This document shows positions 1 to 11,300 of a stretch of 64,000 bases of DNA, one piece after another. Position 1 is the first letter of the stretch. The number at the start of each line of letters is the position of its first letter. The notes under the pieces were generated by a model. That model saw only the letters and a list, made by a program, of their open reading frames with translations. It did not search any database and had not been told where the DNA came from. The translations under genes and the position numbers were made by a program. This DNA comes from Psococerastis gibbosa (taxonomy: Eukaryota > Arthropoda > Insecta > Psocodea > Psocidae), in the NCBI GenBank assembly GCA_963971405.1, contig OZ020485.1:10788001-10852000 (forward strand), read 5' to 3'.

Positions 1-470
1 GACATTCTCAAACCCAAGGAGGTTGTCATTCCTCCAATGATGGCGAGTTTCCCTTATTGACATACTTGAAGTAGTATTGCCTTCTGTCACTTATTTCCGG
101 TTTAGACGTTAGTTTAAGGAAAGCTTTGTGAATGGGATTACGAGATTTCAGCGGATTTAAGTGTTTTGAGGTCCCAAGAACCGAAAAAAGTGATTTTTTG
201 GCGGTCCGTCTGTCTATTCGTCGATTTGCGGACAAACTACTCGGTGGATTTGGATGAAATTCACTTGCAGATTCACAAAAATCATTTCTTATTATTATTA
301 TCATGGTCTAACTCAATTTTGGGGAGTTTTACCATCCAAAAAATAACAAAAAAACCTAAACGGCTCCGAATATATATATTTTTTAATTTACACATACTGT
401 AGTCGTTGTTAATGTAAACAGAATCCAATAGGTCGCTTGTCCCTTAATAGTTCGGTTCTAAGGGCAAAAA
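1..470 (-). repeat. Dispersed AT-rich repeat (family Z), copy 1
   Basis: Reverse-strand copy of a dispersed repeat also seen at about 14085-14757, 29640-29975 and 30270-30425. Shared landmarks are the phrases for 'aaattgagt..gcccaaaataaaaaa', 'ccaaatttcatcaaaat' and the CAGACAGACAGA-like stretch close to 'cctgggacctcaaaa'. No long reading frame survives. The type of element is not clear; such 'caaatttcatcaaaatc' blocks are common in arthropod repeats. Confidence 0.6.
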
Positions 471-479
471 ATAAAAAAA

Positions 480-1104
480 TACTAATTTTCTATTAAAAAT
501 GACTTAAAAATAAAAAAAATTCTGTAGAACCTTTCTTTCAGTGTCTTCTAACTTCCTGTATTACATGTTTTAGTTGTTAAATTGAGTAACAAAACCAAAC
601 AGGCTGCCTTCCCTATCAAAGTTTTGGTTTTGAATAAAAAAATATTTTTTTGAACGAATTATGGATAATTCATGCCCCAATCCATTGCATACCTTCTATG
701 CCATTATTACTGTGTTGTATTGCATTGGTCAGCTCGCTTTAGACTGTGCAATCGTCCCATCAATCAATTAATCAATTCACTGCTTTTGTATGGGGAAAGT
801 CGAGGCAACCAAAATTTAACCCTAGGACAATTATTTACCATGGAGCCATGTTATCTACCTGGGCTCCTAAATTAATTGATAAATATGAATGCATGTACGC
901 GTTCACTCGTACCGGGTCTTAAACCTTACAATGCTTGATAGGCGGTGGCGCTAATTTGAACGCGATCAGGCGGCTGCCTGTGTTTGGGGTGTGCCGTAGC
1001 AGGTGGGCCGTAAGAGGTCCGTGTATTCCACAGAGCGTTCGGGAGAGGTGAACAACCGAGATCGGGACCGGTCCATCTATCTCGCCACCACACGCCGGCC
1101 CGGC
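480..1104. other. No gene recognised
   Basis: AT-rich sequence followed by a GC-richer stretch (about 930-1104) that forms the left flank of the hAT insertion. A short phrase near 890-920 (gcatgtac..gttcactc..taccgggtctt) recurs at about 36620-36650, so part of it is repetitive. No coding signal is seen. Confidence 0.4.
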
Positions 1105-1112
1105 ATTCCTCT
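1105..1112. repeat. hAT target-site duplication, left (ATTCCTCT)
   Basis: The 8-bp sequence ATTCCTCT precedes the TAGTGATGGC terminus and is repeated exactly at 6676-6683 after the other terminus. An 8-bp duplication is diagnostic of the hAT superfamily. Confidence 0.93.
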
Positions 1113-4100
1113 TAGTGATGGCAAATCTGAAACACCAAGCTGCACTGATACACTCTGACACACACACTCCGATGTTTCAACACACCAACTTGAAACAGTG
1201 TCATATGTTGATGCACTGATGCAGTGTGCTATACGCTATACTTGATTCTTGACACACCAAGTCCCCGATACAACGCGCTCGTTGGTCTTGGGGGGAGACT
1301 GATGCGCACAATAGACATTACAAAATTTTCACTTCCAATATATTTGTTTGTCTTTTTATTACTTTTGTTGCCTTTTTTTTTAACTTAAATTTAGGAGTTG
1401 AGTCTATATCTATATCTATAAAACATATTGTAGGAATGTAGGCTAAATATGTGGCATTGGCCATTGATGGTCTGTAGGGTAGGTATCTACCTATACAAAA
1501 GTTTTGGGAGAACCTGTAGTTTCAAATTAGAAATGGCATGATGAATCAATTGCACTGCATATAAAGGATTTTTCAGGGTTGGCTGTGGCGACTGTGATCC
1601 TGTATGTTGCGTAATATTTCGAAGAAATGCGGACTAAATCATAATGTAATAAACAGGATGCTTGAGATTGTAAGTTACAGAAATAATATTGCATTTAACC
1701 CAAAAAGGGGGAAATATTTGAAAATATAAGTTTAAAAGTAATAGGGGCCTATAGGCTACGCATTTTAACAGCAGTAACGACAAGTACTGTATAGATTTTT
1801 ACAAAGGAGTGCTTACCTATTCATATTGCTTCAAACAGGCCTACAGTGGGGCCCGGGCCTGGGGGGGGGGGGAAGTTTTGAGAAAATTTACGTTTTTAAT
1901 GGCAGAAAAGTTTATAATTTACAGAGAAAGGACATATCCATGTTACCGTAGGGCGTAGCCCCGTAGGCTACTATATGTAGATTTATTTAATTCTCAACTT
2001 TTCGTTTCGGGAGGGGGGGGGGGCTGTGCAGCCCAATAAGCTCCCCTTGCCTACTGCATTGAATTTGGATACACCTATAAAGTACATCATTGTGGCTGTG
2101 CCGTAGGCACGCAATATACGGGCCTTCTTCATCTCCCTCCTCCCCCTTAGTGACCGGGGGGGGGGGGTAGCTCCGAAGCCATTTCCTCTTGGACGTTAAC
2201 GCCTTCAGCTCGGCCATAGTTTTCCCTCTTGCTCAGTTGATCAACCCTTTCCTCGTGGGTTGCCCTCGGTCAGCCAATGGGTCTTTTTCCTTGTGGCCTT
2301 GCTTCCGCCAATCTCCGGGTTGTCCTGTTCTCGTCCATTCTTTGGACGTCGCCGAACCATTCTTCTCTCTATGGAACAATGCACGGGCCAAAAAAAAAAC
2401 TAAAAAAGGTCACACACGACCCTCGGTCCCTCATTCGTACAATGCAGTTGCCACTTGCCAGGTACCGTACCGCAAGAACCGCTCTCTCGAACTTTCAGGA
2501 TCTAATGCATGTGCTTAACTTATGGTCATGGGAGTCTCCAGCCTGGGGTAAAAAGAGAAGATTTTTCAAGGCTGTTCAAGTTGCTTTTAGTAATTTCCAC
2601 GGGTCTTTATAAACAGAGGCGGTTTGCAGGTATTCACTATTCTGTTCAATTACTTCAATTCTGTCCAGCTTTACGCGTTAACTTCTCTGTCAGTGTCTTT
2701 GTATTTGCTTGTAATCAGTTTTTTCGTGTTGTTTTTGTGTATTCGTCTCGTTTTAATTTTCCGCGTTTTAATTTTTGTCCCGGAGTAAAGACATTGTTTT
2801 ACTATAGTGTAGCCTATCAACCACAAACTCATTTGTCAGTGTCGAAACAGTTTTGAAATTATTATTTTAATAATGAATGCGCGAAAAGTGAGCAAAGTGT
2901 GGCAGCATTTCGAGCCCATTGGAAATGGGGAGAAGTCAAAATGCTCTATATGTCGAGAGAGTTTGAGTACTAAGAATGGTTCTACGTCTTCTCTCTTCAG
3001 GCACCTGCGGTTAAAGCACCCTCATGTGCCGGTCGAAGTGACACCGCGAGCAAAGGGTGGATCCAAGTCTTATTCATCGGTTGCAAATTTACCAGGTAAG
3101 CATTCATTAATGCATAGGCCTAACCTATATAATGTAGGCTACAGTAGCATCAACCTATTAAAACTATAAGCCATATACAAAGCCTAGATACAGTAGACAT
3201 TTAAATTTAATAACTGTATAATAATAAGCTACAATACAGAATCCATATGACTATATTGTAGTTTGTAAGTATGCATACAACTTGCATAGGTACCCCTGTA
3301 TACATAGAGCTGGACAGCCCACTGCAACTTATACAATAGGCTACGTACGCAATGCTTTCGAGTAGCCTATATTTAGTAGTTTTTGGAGAGGCTAGATATA
3401 TACATTCAGCGGTGCCTACCTACAGTTACCCGTGTGTAGGCCTGTATTTTGTACCTAAAACTTGCTATGCCCGAGTTAGGCCTATTTAAGATTCCAGTAA
3501 AAGTGATATGACAACGTAATGCAGCGATTGTCAACTAGGCTAGATAAATTTTCTAAATGATTCATTTCTTCCAGATGCATTCGAGTGTACCGCCCGCTCA
3601 TCTACTACAGTCTGCTATAGTCAAGCATCATTATCAGTATTGGCCCAGCCCAAAGAGCAGAATCAGCCTTCAGAAGTCATCCCCATACCGACATGCTCGA
3701 CACAGCAACCGTCAGTCATTCTTCGCCGTTATCAGCAAGGACAGGGAACAGTGACTGACTATTTCAAAAGACCCATTCCAATTGCAAGGGCAAAAAATAT
3801 TGATCGACAGATCGTAAGATGGATAGCAAAGCGGAATCGGCCTCTACAAATTGTTGAAGACCCCGAATTGCAAGATGTTGTAAAGATGCTTGAGCCTGGC
3901 TATCAGTTGCCGTCCAGGAAAACTATCAGTCATGCGTTGATACCTGCCCTTTATGAGGAGCAGAAAGAATTACTACAACTAGCCCTAACCGGGGCATTGG
4001 CAGTTTCCCTGACAACCGATTGCTGGAAAAGCGCCAATGATGACTCCTTTATGGCCGTCACATGTCACTGGCTCAAGGATGGACAAATGAAATCAGCCCT

Positions 4101-6675
4101 GTTGGAGTGCTCCATGTTTCCCGATAGCCACACCAAGGAGAACTTAAAAGGTGCCCTGGTGGAAGTGGCCACAAAATGGGAATTGTCGGAGAAAATAGCT
4201 TGTATTGTTTCTGACAATGCTGCAAATATAAAAGGAGCAATCGAAATGTCTCCATGGAGACACATCGGCTGTTTTGCCCATACCCTAAATTTATGTGTCC
4301 AGTCCAGTATAGATCCGAAGAACCCAAAGGACTGTCACAGATTTAAGGAAATCATAACCAAAGCAAAAGAAATTGTCCGTTTTTTTTAAAAAAGTGAAGC
4401 GGCAAAATCAAAACTAATTAAAACTCAGGAAGAAAAGGGGTTGCCGACACTAAAATTAGTTCAAGAGTGCCCAACACGCTGGAATTCAGCATACGAGATG
4501 ATGAAAAGGCTTTTGGCGCTGAGCGAATCGGTGAACGCGACGTTGGCGACGATAGTACTATCAAATTCAGCTCCCCCTGAGGCTCTGACTCGTTACGAAT
4601 GGCAGGTGCTGGAGGAGGTCACCCGAGCCCTTGCGCCTATAAATGAGGTCACTGTTGAGCTGTCGGCAGAAAAAAATGTCACCGTATCCAAGGTACATTT
4701 ATTAAGTTATATTGTTCATATATTGTGTATGTATTTTGTATCCACACTATATCTTAGCAGGTACGTTAAGAGCTAAGGCCGCCAAGTTTGAACCCAACTA
4801 TATTATAGGCTATAGACGTGTATATCGGATATCTTAGGTTATACATACGAGCAGTAACATGGTTACAAAGTTTAGGACATACCCGCATCTGAGCATAATC
4901 TTATTATCTTTCATTTAGATCCTTAATAAATACATATATACCTACTTACGATGTGATTAGACATCTCTTTGAATTGTACAGAAACATAATACATACATAT
5001 GTTGGTCTTTATTTATTTACTGATTTTTCCACAGGTCATTCCGTTGGCCAAACTCATGAGGAAACATGTGGAAACTACTCTTCACCAACGAGACCTCTCA
5101 CAAGATGCTATTGACGTGCTGAGTAGGTTGAAAAAGGAGTTCAACGACCGTTTTTGTAAATATGAAAGCAATGAGTTACTGACACAGGCCACATTGCTGG
5201 ACCCTAGGTTTAAGAAAAACGGATTTTTCAGCCCAGACGCAGCCGCCCAGGCTGTTAACAATTTAAGGCAGAAGGTAACATTAGTCCCTGCGGTTGATCC
5301 AGTCCCTGAACTGCCCTCTACCCAACACCCCACCACATCTGGCGAACATAAGAGCCTGATATGGGGCACATTCGACGATGACATTCGTCGTTTGCGTGGT
5401 GGCACAACATCCCTATTGGCGCAGGGAACCGTAGAGGTGGACAAATACCTCAATGAATTACCCATTATGCGAATGGAGGACCCACTCAAGTGGTGGCTCG
5501 ATCGCAAGGCGATATACCGCAGATTGTACACATTAGTGCAGAGAAGGTTTTGCATTCCAGCAACGTCGGTACCTAGCGAAAGGATCTTCTCAAAGGGTGG
5601 TCAGACGCTTACTGAAAGAAGAAACCGATTGTCTAATAAGCGTCTGTCTGAATTGTTATTTTTGCAGACAAATCTGCCTTAAATAGGCACGAGTTGCTGT
5701 AGGTAGCTTATACCTACCTATTACAGACAGGTGGACTATCGATGATAGCCTTGTACTGTACTTGTTCCTTATGTAAATATGTATATAGTTATCCCTGATA
5801 ATTTTTTTTATTTTCGTCATGTGTCTTTTTCCTTATTTCTTTTCATCTGCCTCTGTTCAATTGATTATAGTCTACACTCTACAGTATATAGTATTTTGTA
5901 ACAGTATGACATTAGCCTGCTGTATTTATAAATGAATAAATAAATATTTCTGTTCTATAGTAAAATCGTCAAAGTGAAGTACCTATGTCCTTGTGCCTCA
6001 TTGACAGTGTAGAAAGCTTACTCTAAGAGATGGTCTCTAAGAAATTTAGAGAAATCAGTAGCATTTCCTGCCGCTCTCAGTTTATATTGGAGTTTAAATA
6101 GGCAGGTGAATTGTCAAGGCTACAAGAAAACAAAATTTGTTAGTAGCTATCGTAAAATCGTACAGTGCAAAGTTTTGTGGTATTTGCCTAATTACACGCT
6201 TGCATATTTGTAAAGCTGCAGGCATAGGCTGCAGAGATTTGTACCTATACTATCTCAACACTGTTTCAATACTTCTTCAATCTGTTTTAAAATTTTAAAC
6301 GCAAAATTGATTGACTCAAACTACTAATGTAAAGCACAATCATACGTCTTTTAATGTTATTATCTGCAATCACACCTTTAAAACTAAATTGAGCTAGTCA
6401 ACCATTACTTTTTAAGCCTGACATGAATCTTTTAACAAACTCTTATACTATTGACTTCGGCTCTTGTCGGCTAACTTCGAGTGTGTCACTCAAATTTCGT
6501 CAAGTACTGCAGCGCACGGCCGGAACCGCGGCAAAACAGAACACCAACTTGGCACTGCTTCAGTTAGTGACACAGTGTCATGATTCATGAAGCTTGAAAA
6601 GGTGTTTCAATACTCACTGATACAGTTAGATGTGTGACGCACTGCATTGAAACGTTTCAAACTCGGCCATCACTA
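1113..6675 (+). mobile_element. hAT-superfamily DNA transposon, 5.56 kb, near-complete
   Basis: The element begins TAGTGATGGC and ends GCCATCACTA, giving short terminal inverted repeats flanked by a perfect 8-bp duplication. Subterminal regions at both ends are crowded with GTGTCA, TGATACA and GTTTCAA-type motifs (about 1130-1260 and 6540-6660), as expected of hAT transposase-binding zones. A three-exon BED/hAT transposase gene lies between. G-homopolymer runs (about 1861, 2011, 2158) and a repeat shared with 43320-43530 (about 5940-6100) show that the non-coding parts have picked up other sequence. The exact duplication argues for a fairly young insertion; a single premature stop in the transposase argues this copy is no longer autonomous. 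Confidence 0.92.
2873..5682 (+). pseudogene. hAT transposase (ZBED-like), one in-frame stop
   Basis: Three exons join with GT-AG introns and consistent phase: 2873-3095, 3575-4692, 5035-5682 (663 codons with stop). Exon 1 carries a BED zinc finger: CSIC (C-x2-C) and H-x4-H in FRHLRLKH. Exon 2 has the RNase-H-like core, with LTTDCW and IVSDNAANI supplying acidic positions and a later CPTRWNSAY. Exon 3 ends in the C-terminal hAT dimerisation region (VPSERIFSKGG, LTERRNRL). The only break is TAA at 4387-4389 after a run of T; the same frame resumes directly behind it with conserved sequence (KSEAAKSK). Neither exon boundary nor frame is otherwise damaged. The product would be a DNA-cutting transposase acting on the element's own ends. 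Readthrough or a sequencing error at the T/A run remain possible. Confidence 0.88.
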
Positions 6676-6683
6676 ATTCCTCT
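6676..6683. repeat. hAT target-site duplication, right (ATTCCTCT)
   Basis: Exact copy of the 8 bases at 1105-1112, immediately after the terminal GCCATCACTA. Confidence 0.93.
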
Positions 6684-6778
6684 CTTCCCTCACTATGACA
6701 ATGCCCATATGCCATCGGCGGCTGCTTTCCTTTTTATTCGGCGCATCAACCTCAGCCCTACGCTGGAAAATTCCTTTA

Positions 6779-7161
6779 GGTGCCCATTCCATTGACCGGC
6801 TAGGGCTATTTCCAAAACGGTGACGTGGTAGCAGACACTCAAGACTTAGGTGGCGTCTCCACCGACCTCGCATTGCAGAATTGACGGAAATGTTTATTTT
6901 CCTCTATGCCATAGTTAAAATTGATCAATGATCATACAATAAAATCACAAACAAACAAACTAAAATTAAAAAATGGCTTCATGGGATATGTTAATTACAA
7001 ACATTTTAATAGATTTCTATAAAAAGAAAAACAAACATTTCCGTCAATGTCACTTGCAATCTGCAATGCGAGGTCGATGGAGACGCTACCTAAGTCTTGA
7101 GTGTCTGCTACCACGTCACCGTTTTTGGAAATAGCCCTAGCCGGTCAATGGAATGGGCGCC
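6779..7161. mobile_element. Palindromic MITE, PIF/Harbinger-like (copy A, composite)
   Basis: A 383-bp foldback whose two arms are near-perfect reverse complements, starting GGTGCCCATTCC and ending GGAATGGGCGCC, flanked by TTA on both sides (6776-6778, 7162-7164). A 3-bp TTA/TAA duplication with GG-starting ends fits PIF/Harbinger. The arms contain a second, internal pair of ends (ACTTAGGTGGCGTC.. and ..ACGCTACCTAAGT), the same composite arrangement as the copy at 23870-24256. Confidence 0.85.
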
Positions 7162-7377
7162 TTAAGAGAGCGTGTCATATTCCTGCGGAAAGGGGACGTT
7201 ATTTTTCAGACTGTGCCATGTCGCCATAATTTATTCAGAGGAGAATCCACAAATAGCTTATAAAAAGTTAAAAACCCAAGTGTCGTAAACTATTAACATT
7301 CCATCCCGTACGTACACTATACCTACTCCATACAATACATTACCTTACCATACATTCATAAATAAATATTGACCTTT

Positions 7378-7557
7378 TTGTTCTATTACTAAGCCAACCT
7401 AGCGGAGTTAGGAGTTACACTCAACTAGGAAGGCCCGGAACCGCCTGCATTACATGCCCTCCGAAGCATGGCCAGAAAATGTAGGAAGTGTAGGACTCCA
7501 ACCAACAACCTTTCGGGTGAAAGTCAAGAGTCCGTACCACTACTTTACATGTCTTGA
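7378..7557 (-). mobile_element. tRNA-derived SINE, copy 1
   Basis: The reverse strand matches the SINE at 15251-15432 over its whole length, including the phrases GTGGTACGGACTC, TTCCTACATTTTCTGGCCA and the tail GCTTAGTAATAGAAC. Its Pol III B box has decayed to GGTTGGAGTCC, from GGTTCGAGTCC in the other copy. Confidence 0.7.
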
Positions 7558-7561
7558 CATT

Positions 7562-8308
7562 CATACTTGACTTACAAGTTGCTTTAAATCAGTTAATCTG
7601 GTCTAAATTAAAATTTTACCCCTACAACCGGCTTAGCCCATAGGGCAAAACTGATCTTTTTTATATGGTGTATTGATTTTATAATATAGAGATGGGATAT
7701 GAACCATTCATTCATTCATGGGTCCTTCGCTCCCGCCAAGGTGTTTTTCATTTCCTGATGCCACCCGCTACGTCATCTTCGACCATCAGGCATCAGAGCA
7801 TTCCTTACGCGTTCCAAAATATCCTTGGGGGGGGGGGGGGGGGCGAATGTCCATATCCAGCTATAGTCAAATGGACAGAAATGACATTGAATGGTAGCCT
7901 AAATAAGTATGCCTGTGCCCCACTTTACAAAACTGTGTTATTTTTCATGAAGGTATGTAAAGTCCACCAGCCGGGATCCACCTTTTTCAAGTTCTCTAAT
8001 ATTTTTTCAATATAATAAAAATAATATACTACTACTTATAATAATAATAAGGGGTACGGGAAAGGAGTCTCCCCGAAGTTCGCTTTTTATATACGTAGAT
8101 AAACCGATCAGGCGAACCTCGGGTAACGCTAAGTGGAAACATCTAGCGGCTAATCCTTTCACCACCGAGAAGAGAACAAAGAATTCAACGACCTTTGGGC
8201 GTGTTCCGATCATGGCCTCAGGTTGGCAGAATACCGGGCCCAGAAACTAGGAGTCAATATTACAAAGCAAATATTCTATTTGGTTACACATAATGTTTAT
8301 TGTTGCAG
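7562..8308 (+). other. Rab23 intron sequence upstream of the first visible exon
   Basis: No exon for the missing Rab23 N-terminus (P-loop GxxxxGKS and switch I) could be recognised here or further left in the window. A run of about 17 G lies near 7829-7845. The stretch ends in a plausible acceptor (TTATTGTTGCAG) at 8308. Confidence 0.5.
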
Positions 8309-11300
8309 AATGGACGGGGAAGACGTAAGGCTGATGCTTTGGGACACAGCTGGACAGGAAGAATTTGATGCCATTACGAAGGCGTACTACCGCGGGGCTC
8401 AGGCCTGCGTCCTCGCCTTCTCTACCACTGACCGTGACTCTTTCGAAGCCATCCCCTCTTGGAAAATGAAGGTAAATTACAGTGGCTACTATGCATGTCC
8501 CAAAGCCGGCCGCCATACCAAGCTGAATCCAGTGGACCAGAGCAGGTTCAAAGCTGCAGATAACTTGGTCGTGTGCACAGTGCCGGTAGGGAAACATGGC
8601 AGGACTTGTCCTGGTCACCTCCGAAGTAATCGTGTGACTTCACTGTGTTTCCCAAGTGGTTCGGAATTCACTATAATCAGGACGTCCACTGTAGGTAGGG
8701 AAACATGGTAGGACTTGTCCTGGTCACCTCCGAAGTAATCGTGTGACTTCACTGTGTTTCCCAAGTGGTTCGGAATTCACTATAATCAGGAGGTCCACTG
8801 TCCTATGGGCTGGCATAGGACAGTCAAGTCGGGGTCACTCTATGGGCGCAAATATGAGGCCTAAGTCGTTATTAACCCGACGAACACCACTACTACATGT
8901 ATGTCCCATCTCTCCCATATAAGGGGTATTCACTGTGTTTCGATTTCCCTACGGGAATAGAACTCCAGTTTTTCTACGGTAGAAAAGTAATGCCATAAGG
9001 AAATGTATTTCAAAACATTCCCCACTTTCCCCATCTACTTTGATTGAGTAAGCTGAGCTTAGGAAATTGAAAACACCAAACGGACATATTTGTTGTTTTT
9101 TTGCATTTGAATTTTGGCTTTTATTTTTATTTAATCTAAAAAAATGAGTTTGCGCCTGAAATTAATAAAAAAAAAAGGAAACATCATGGCAAGAGGTGGA
9201 CTACAGCAGATGTTAATCAGTTAAGCGAAGGCAAAGAAATTTTGGAAGTAGGTTAGGTCGGGTAAAGTCGGAAACTTAGAGATATATACGTTTCCATGGC
9301 AATCATTTTTCTACCGTAGAAAAAATCGAGTTCTTTCCTACTTTCCCTTAGGGAAATCGAAATACAGTTAATACTCCTATTGAACTCTACAAGCCAACCC
9401 ACTGCTGCCTTAAATTAGTTTATTCTCGGAAAGAAGTTATGTTGATGCCTTTATTGTGCAAGTTTCCATTATTAGGATTCGTCTATTTTTCACGTCTGGC
9501 TGGTAGGAAACAAAAAGTGTATTTTACGCTTTGATTGGGCGCTGCTCCGTCTTCCAACCGTTAATTTGGCGAATAAATGACACGCCGTTAATGTGCATTA
9601 TCATTAGATTGGTAGCTTTTTTTTTAGTGCCAAGCCAGTGCCAGGGCTTATATTGGCGGTATGTTATCAGTAGTAATGGATGGCTGCTATGATAAATGTC
9701 TATTATAGAGTATTGTCAATGAAACTGGTTCAGGAAATCATATGCTTGTGGGCAGCTCTGACATGTTAGTAGTAGTATGGTTGGACACAGTCCCAGGCCA
9801 CGGTGTGGGCCCATAGGACAGGGGACCTCCTCATTATAGTGGATTCCGAACCACTTGGGAAACACAGTGAAGTCACACGATTAGTTCAGAGGTGACCAGG
9901 ACAAGTCCTACCATGTTTGGACCGGTACCGGCACTGTGCACACTACCAAGTTATCGGGCAGCTCTGACATAGTTGGCAGTAATATTCCCGGCAGTCATTT
10001 CCCATAGATTGCCCATGCTTTATAAGGTGAAACGTGGTGGCAGAAAAATTTTACTCTGACCGTTGCTCGGAGTTATCTGGAGCCTTGAAACCTTGTCACC
10101 CGACATTGCAATAATATTGTTCCTCGTCTACATGCCAAATCCGAAATGGCTGCGCGCCAGTTTGCATCATAATGTGTCATGTCATTAGGTAGTCGTAACA
10201 CAGGAAAACCTGATCCGAATTCAGAATACTACTATTGACAAGTCTGTGTGAAAACCTGATACCTTCCGAATACCTTAGTGCCATAATAGAGTTAGGAATA
10301 AGGCTGAAATTTAATACTTTTTATTTTTTATTTAATTAACTAAGCATGTTATAAGGTATTTTTATTTTTTGAAATTGTAGTTTTTTTTTTATAAAATCGC
10401 TTTTACGTGAAAGTTATTGTTTATAAAATATCTAATAAACTACAATTTCGAAAATTAAAAATATCTTATAATATGATGCATGAAGTAGTCTTCCACAACT
10501 TTGATGAGCCAAATCTTTAATAACATGCTTAGTTAATTAAAAAATAAATAAAAAGTATTAAATTTCGGGCTGCCAATTTCCTACGGGCTGTACACTCTTA
10601 ATGTTAATGTTTGAAGCAACTTCCATATTCGCTTGTGTTTCAGGTGGAAGTTGAATGCGGAGAAATCCCGACAATTCTAATTCAAAACAAGATTGACCTC
10701 GTTGATCAAAGCGTCGTCGAACCGTAAGTTGTTTTATTTGGTAACAGTGCCACCCTAAAGTTCAGCCCAATCCATGCTTAGTAGTTAGTTGTTGCGTTAG
10801 AGGATTACATGTATTAGAGCAGGAGAGGTGGTTTTCAAAGTGAAGAAGTAGAATTGGTTTTGATGGGCCGTACTAAGCCTCCGAGAAACAATCTTGAGAG
10901 GTCTACGTAGTACCACGTGTCAACCGAGATGTTGACGAAACGCTGGGACGTACCCTTTCGGATCGACCACGGGTGGGATTGGACGCCGTCTATCCCACCT
11001 TGGTGGGTCATGGACAAAGATTGATTGATTGATTTTAATGCGTGTTCTGGCCCACAGCTTGGTGCCATTGGAAACGATTTTATTAGCTGCGGTACGTGGC
11101 TTTTACGTCAAATATCAAGAACCTATAGCTTTTTGTAATGTAATAACTTAAAAGAGTTATGCAGCCTTGCATAATTTAATCGAAATAAGTCCATTATATG
11201 AGGTCAGTTAAGAGAAAATTGGGCGGACAGGCATTCCCATAAAATATTGATCGTAGAGCCATGATTCACATGTCATCAAGTAGAAGAAATAAAATAAATA

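Noticed and set aside
2189..2856. Overlapping open frames upstream of the hAT BED exon
   Set aside because: No recognisable domain. They overlap one another in different frames and lie in the non-coding 5' part of the transposon.
5082..5555. Reverse-strand open frame of 157 codons
   Set aside because: It lies wholly opposite the hAT transposase exon 3, which has the recognisable dimerisation domain.
8247..8618. Reverse-strand open frame of 123 codons opposite the Rab23 exon
   Set aside because: It is the shadow of the conserved Rab23 exon and of repeat family X; it has no family signal.
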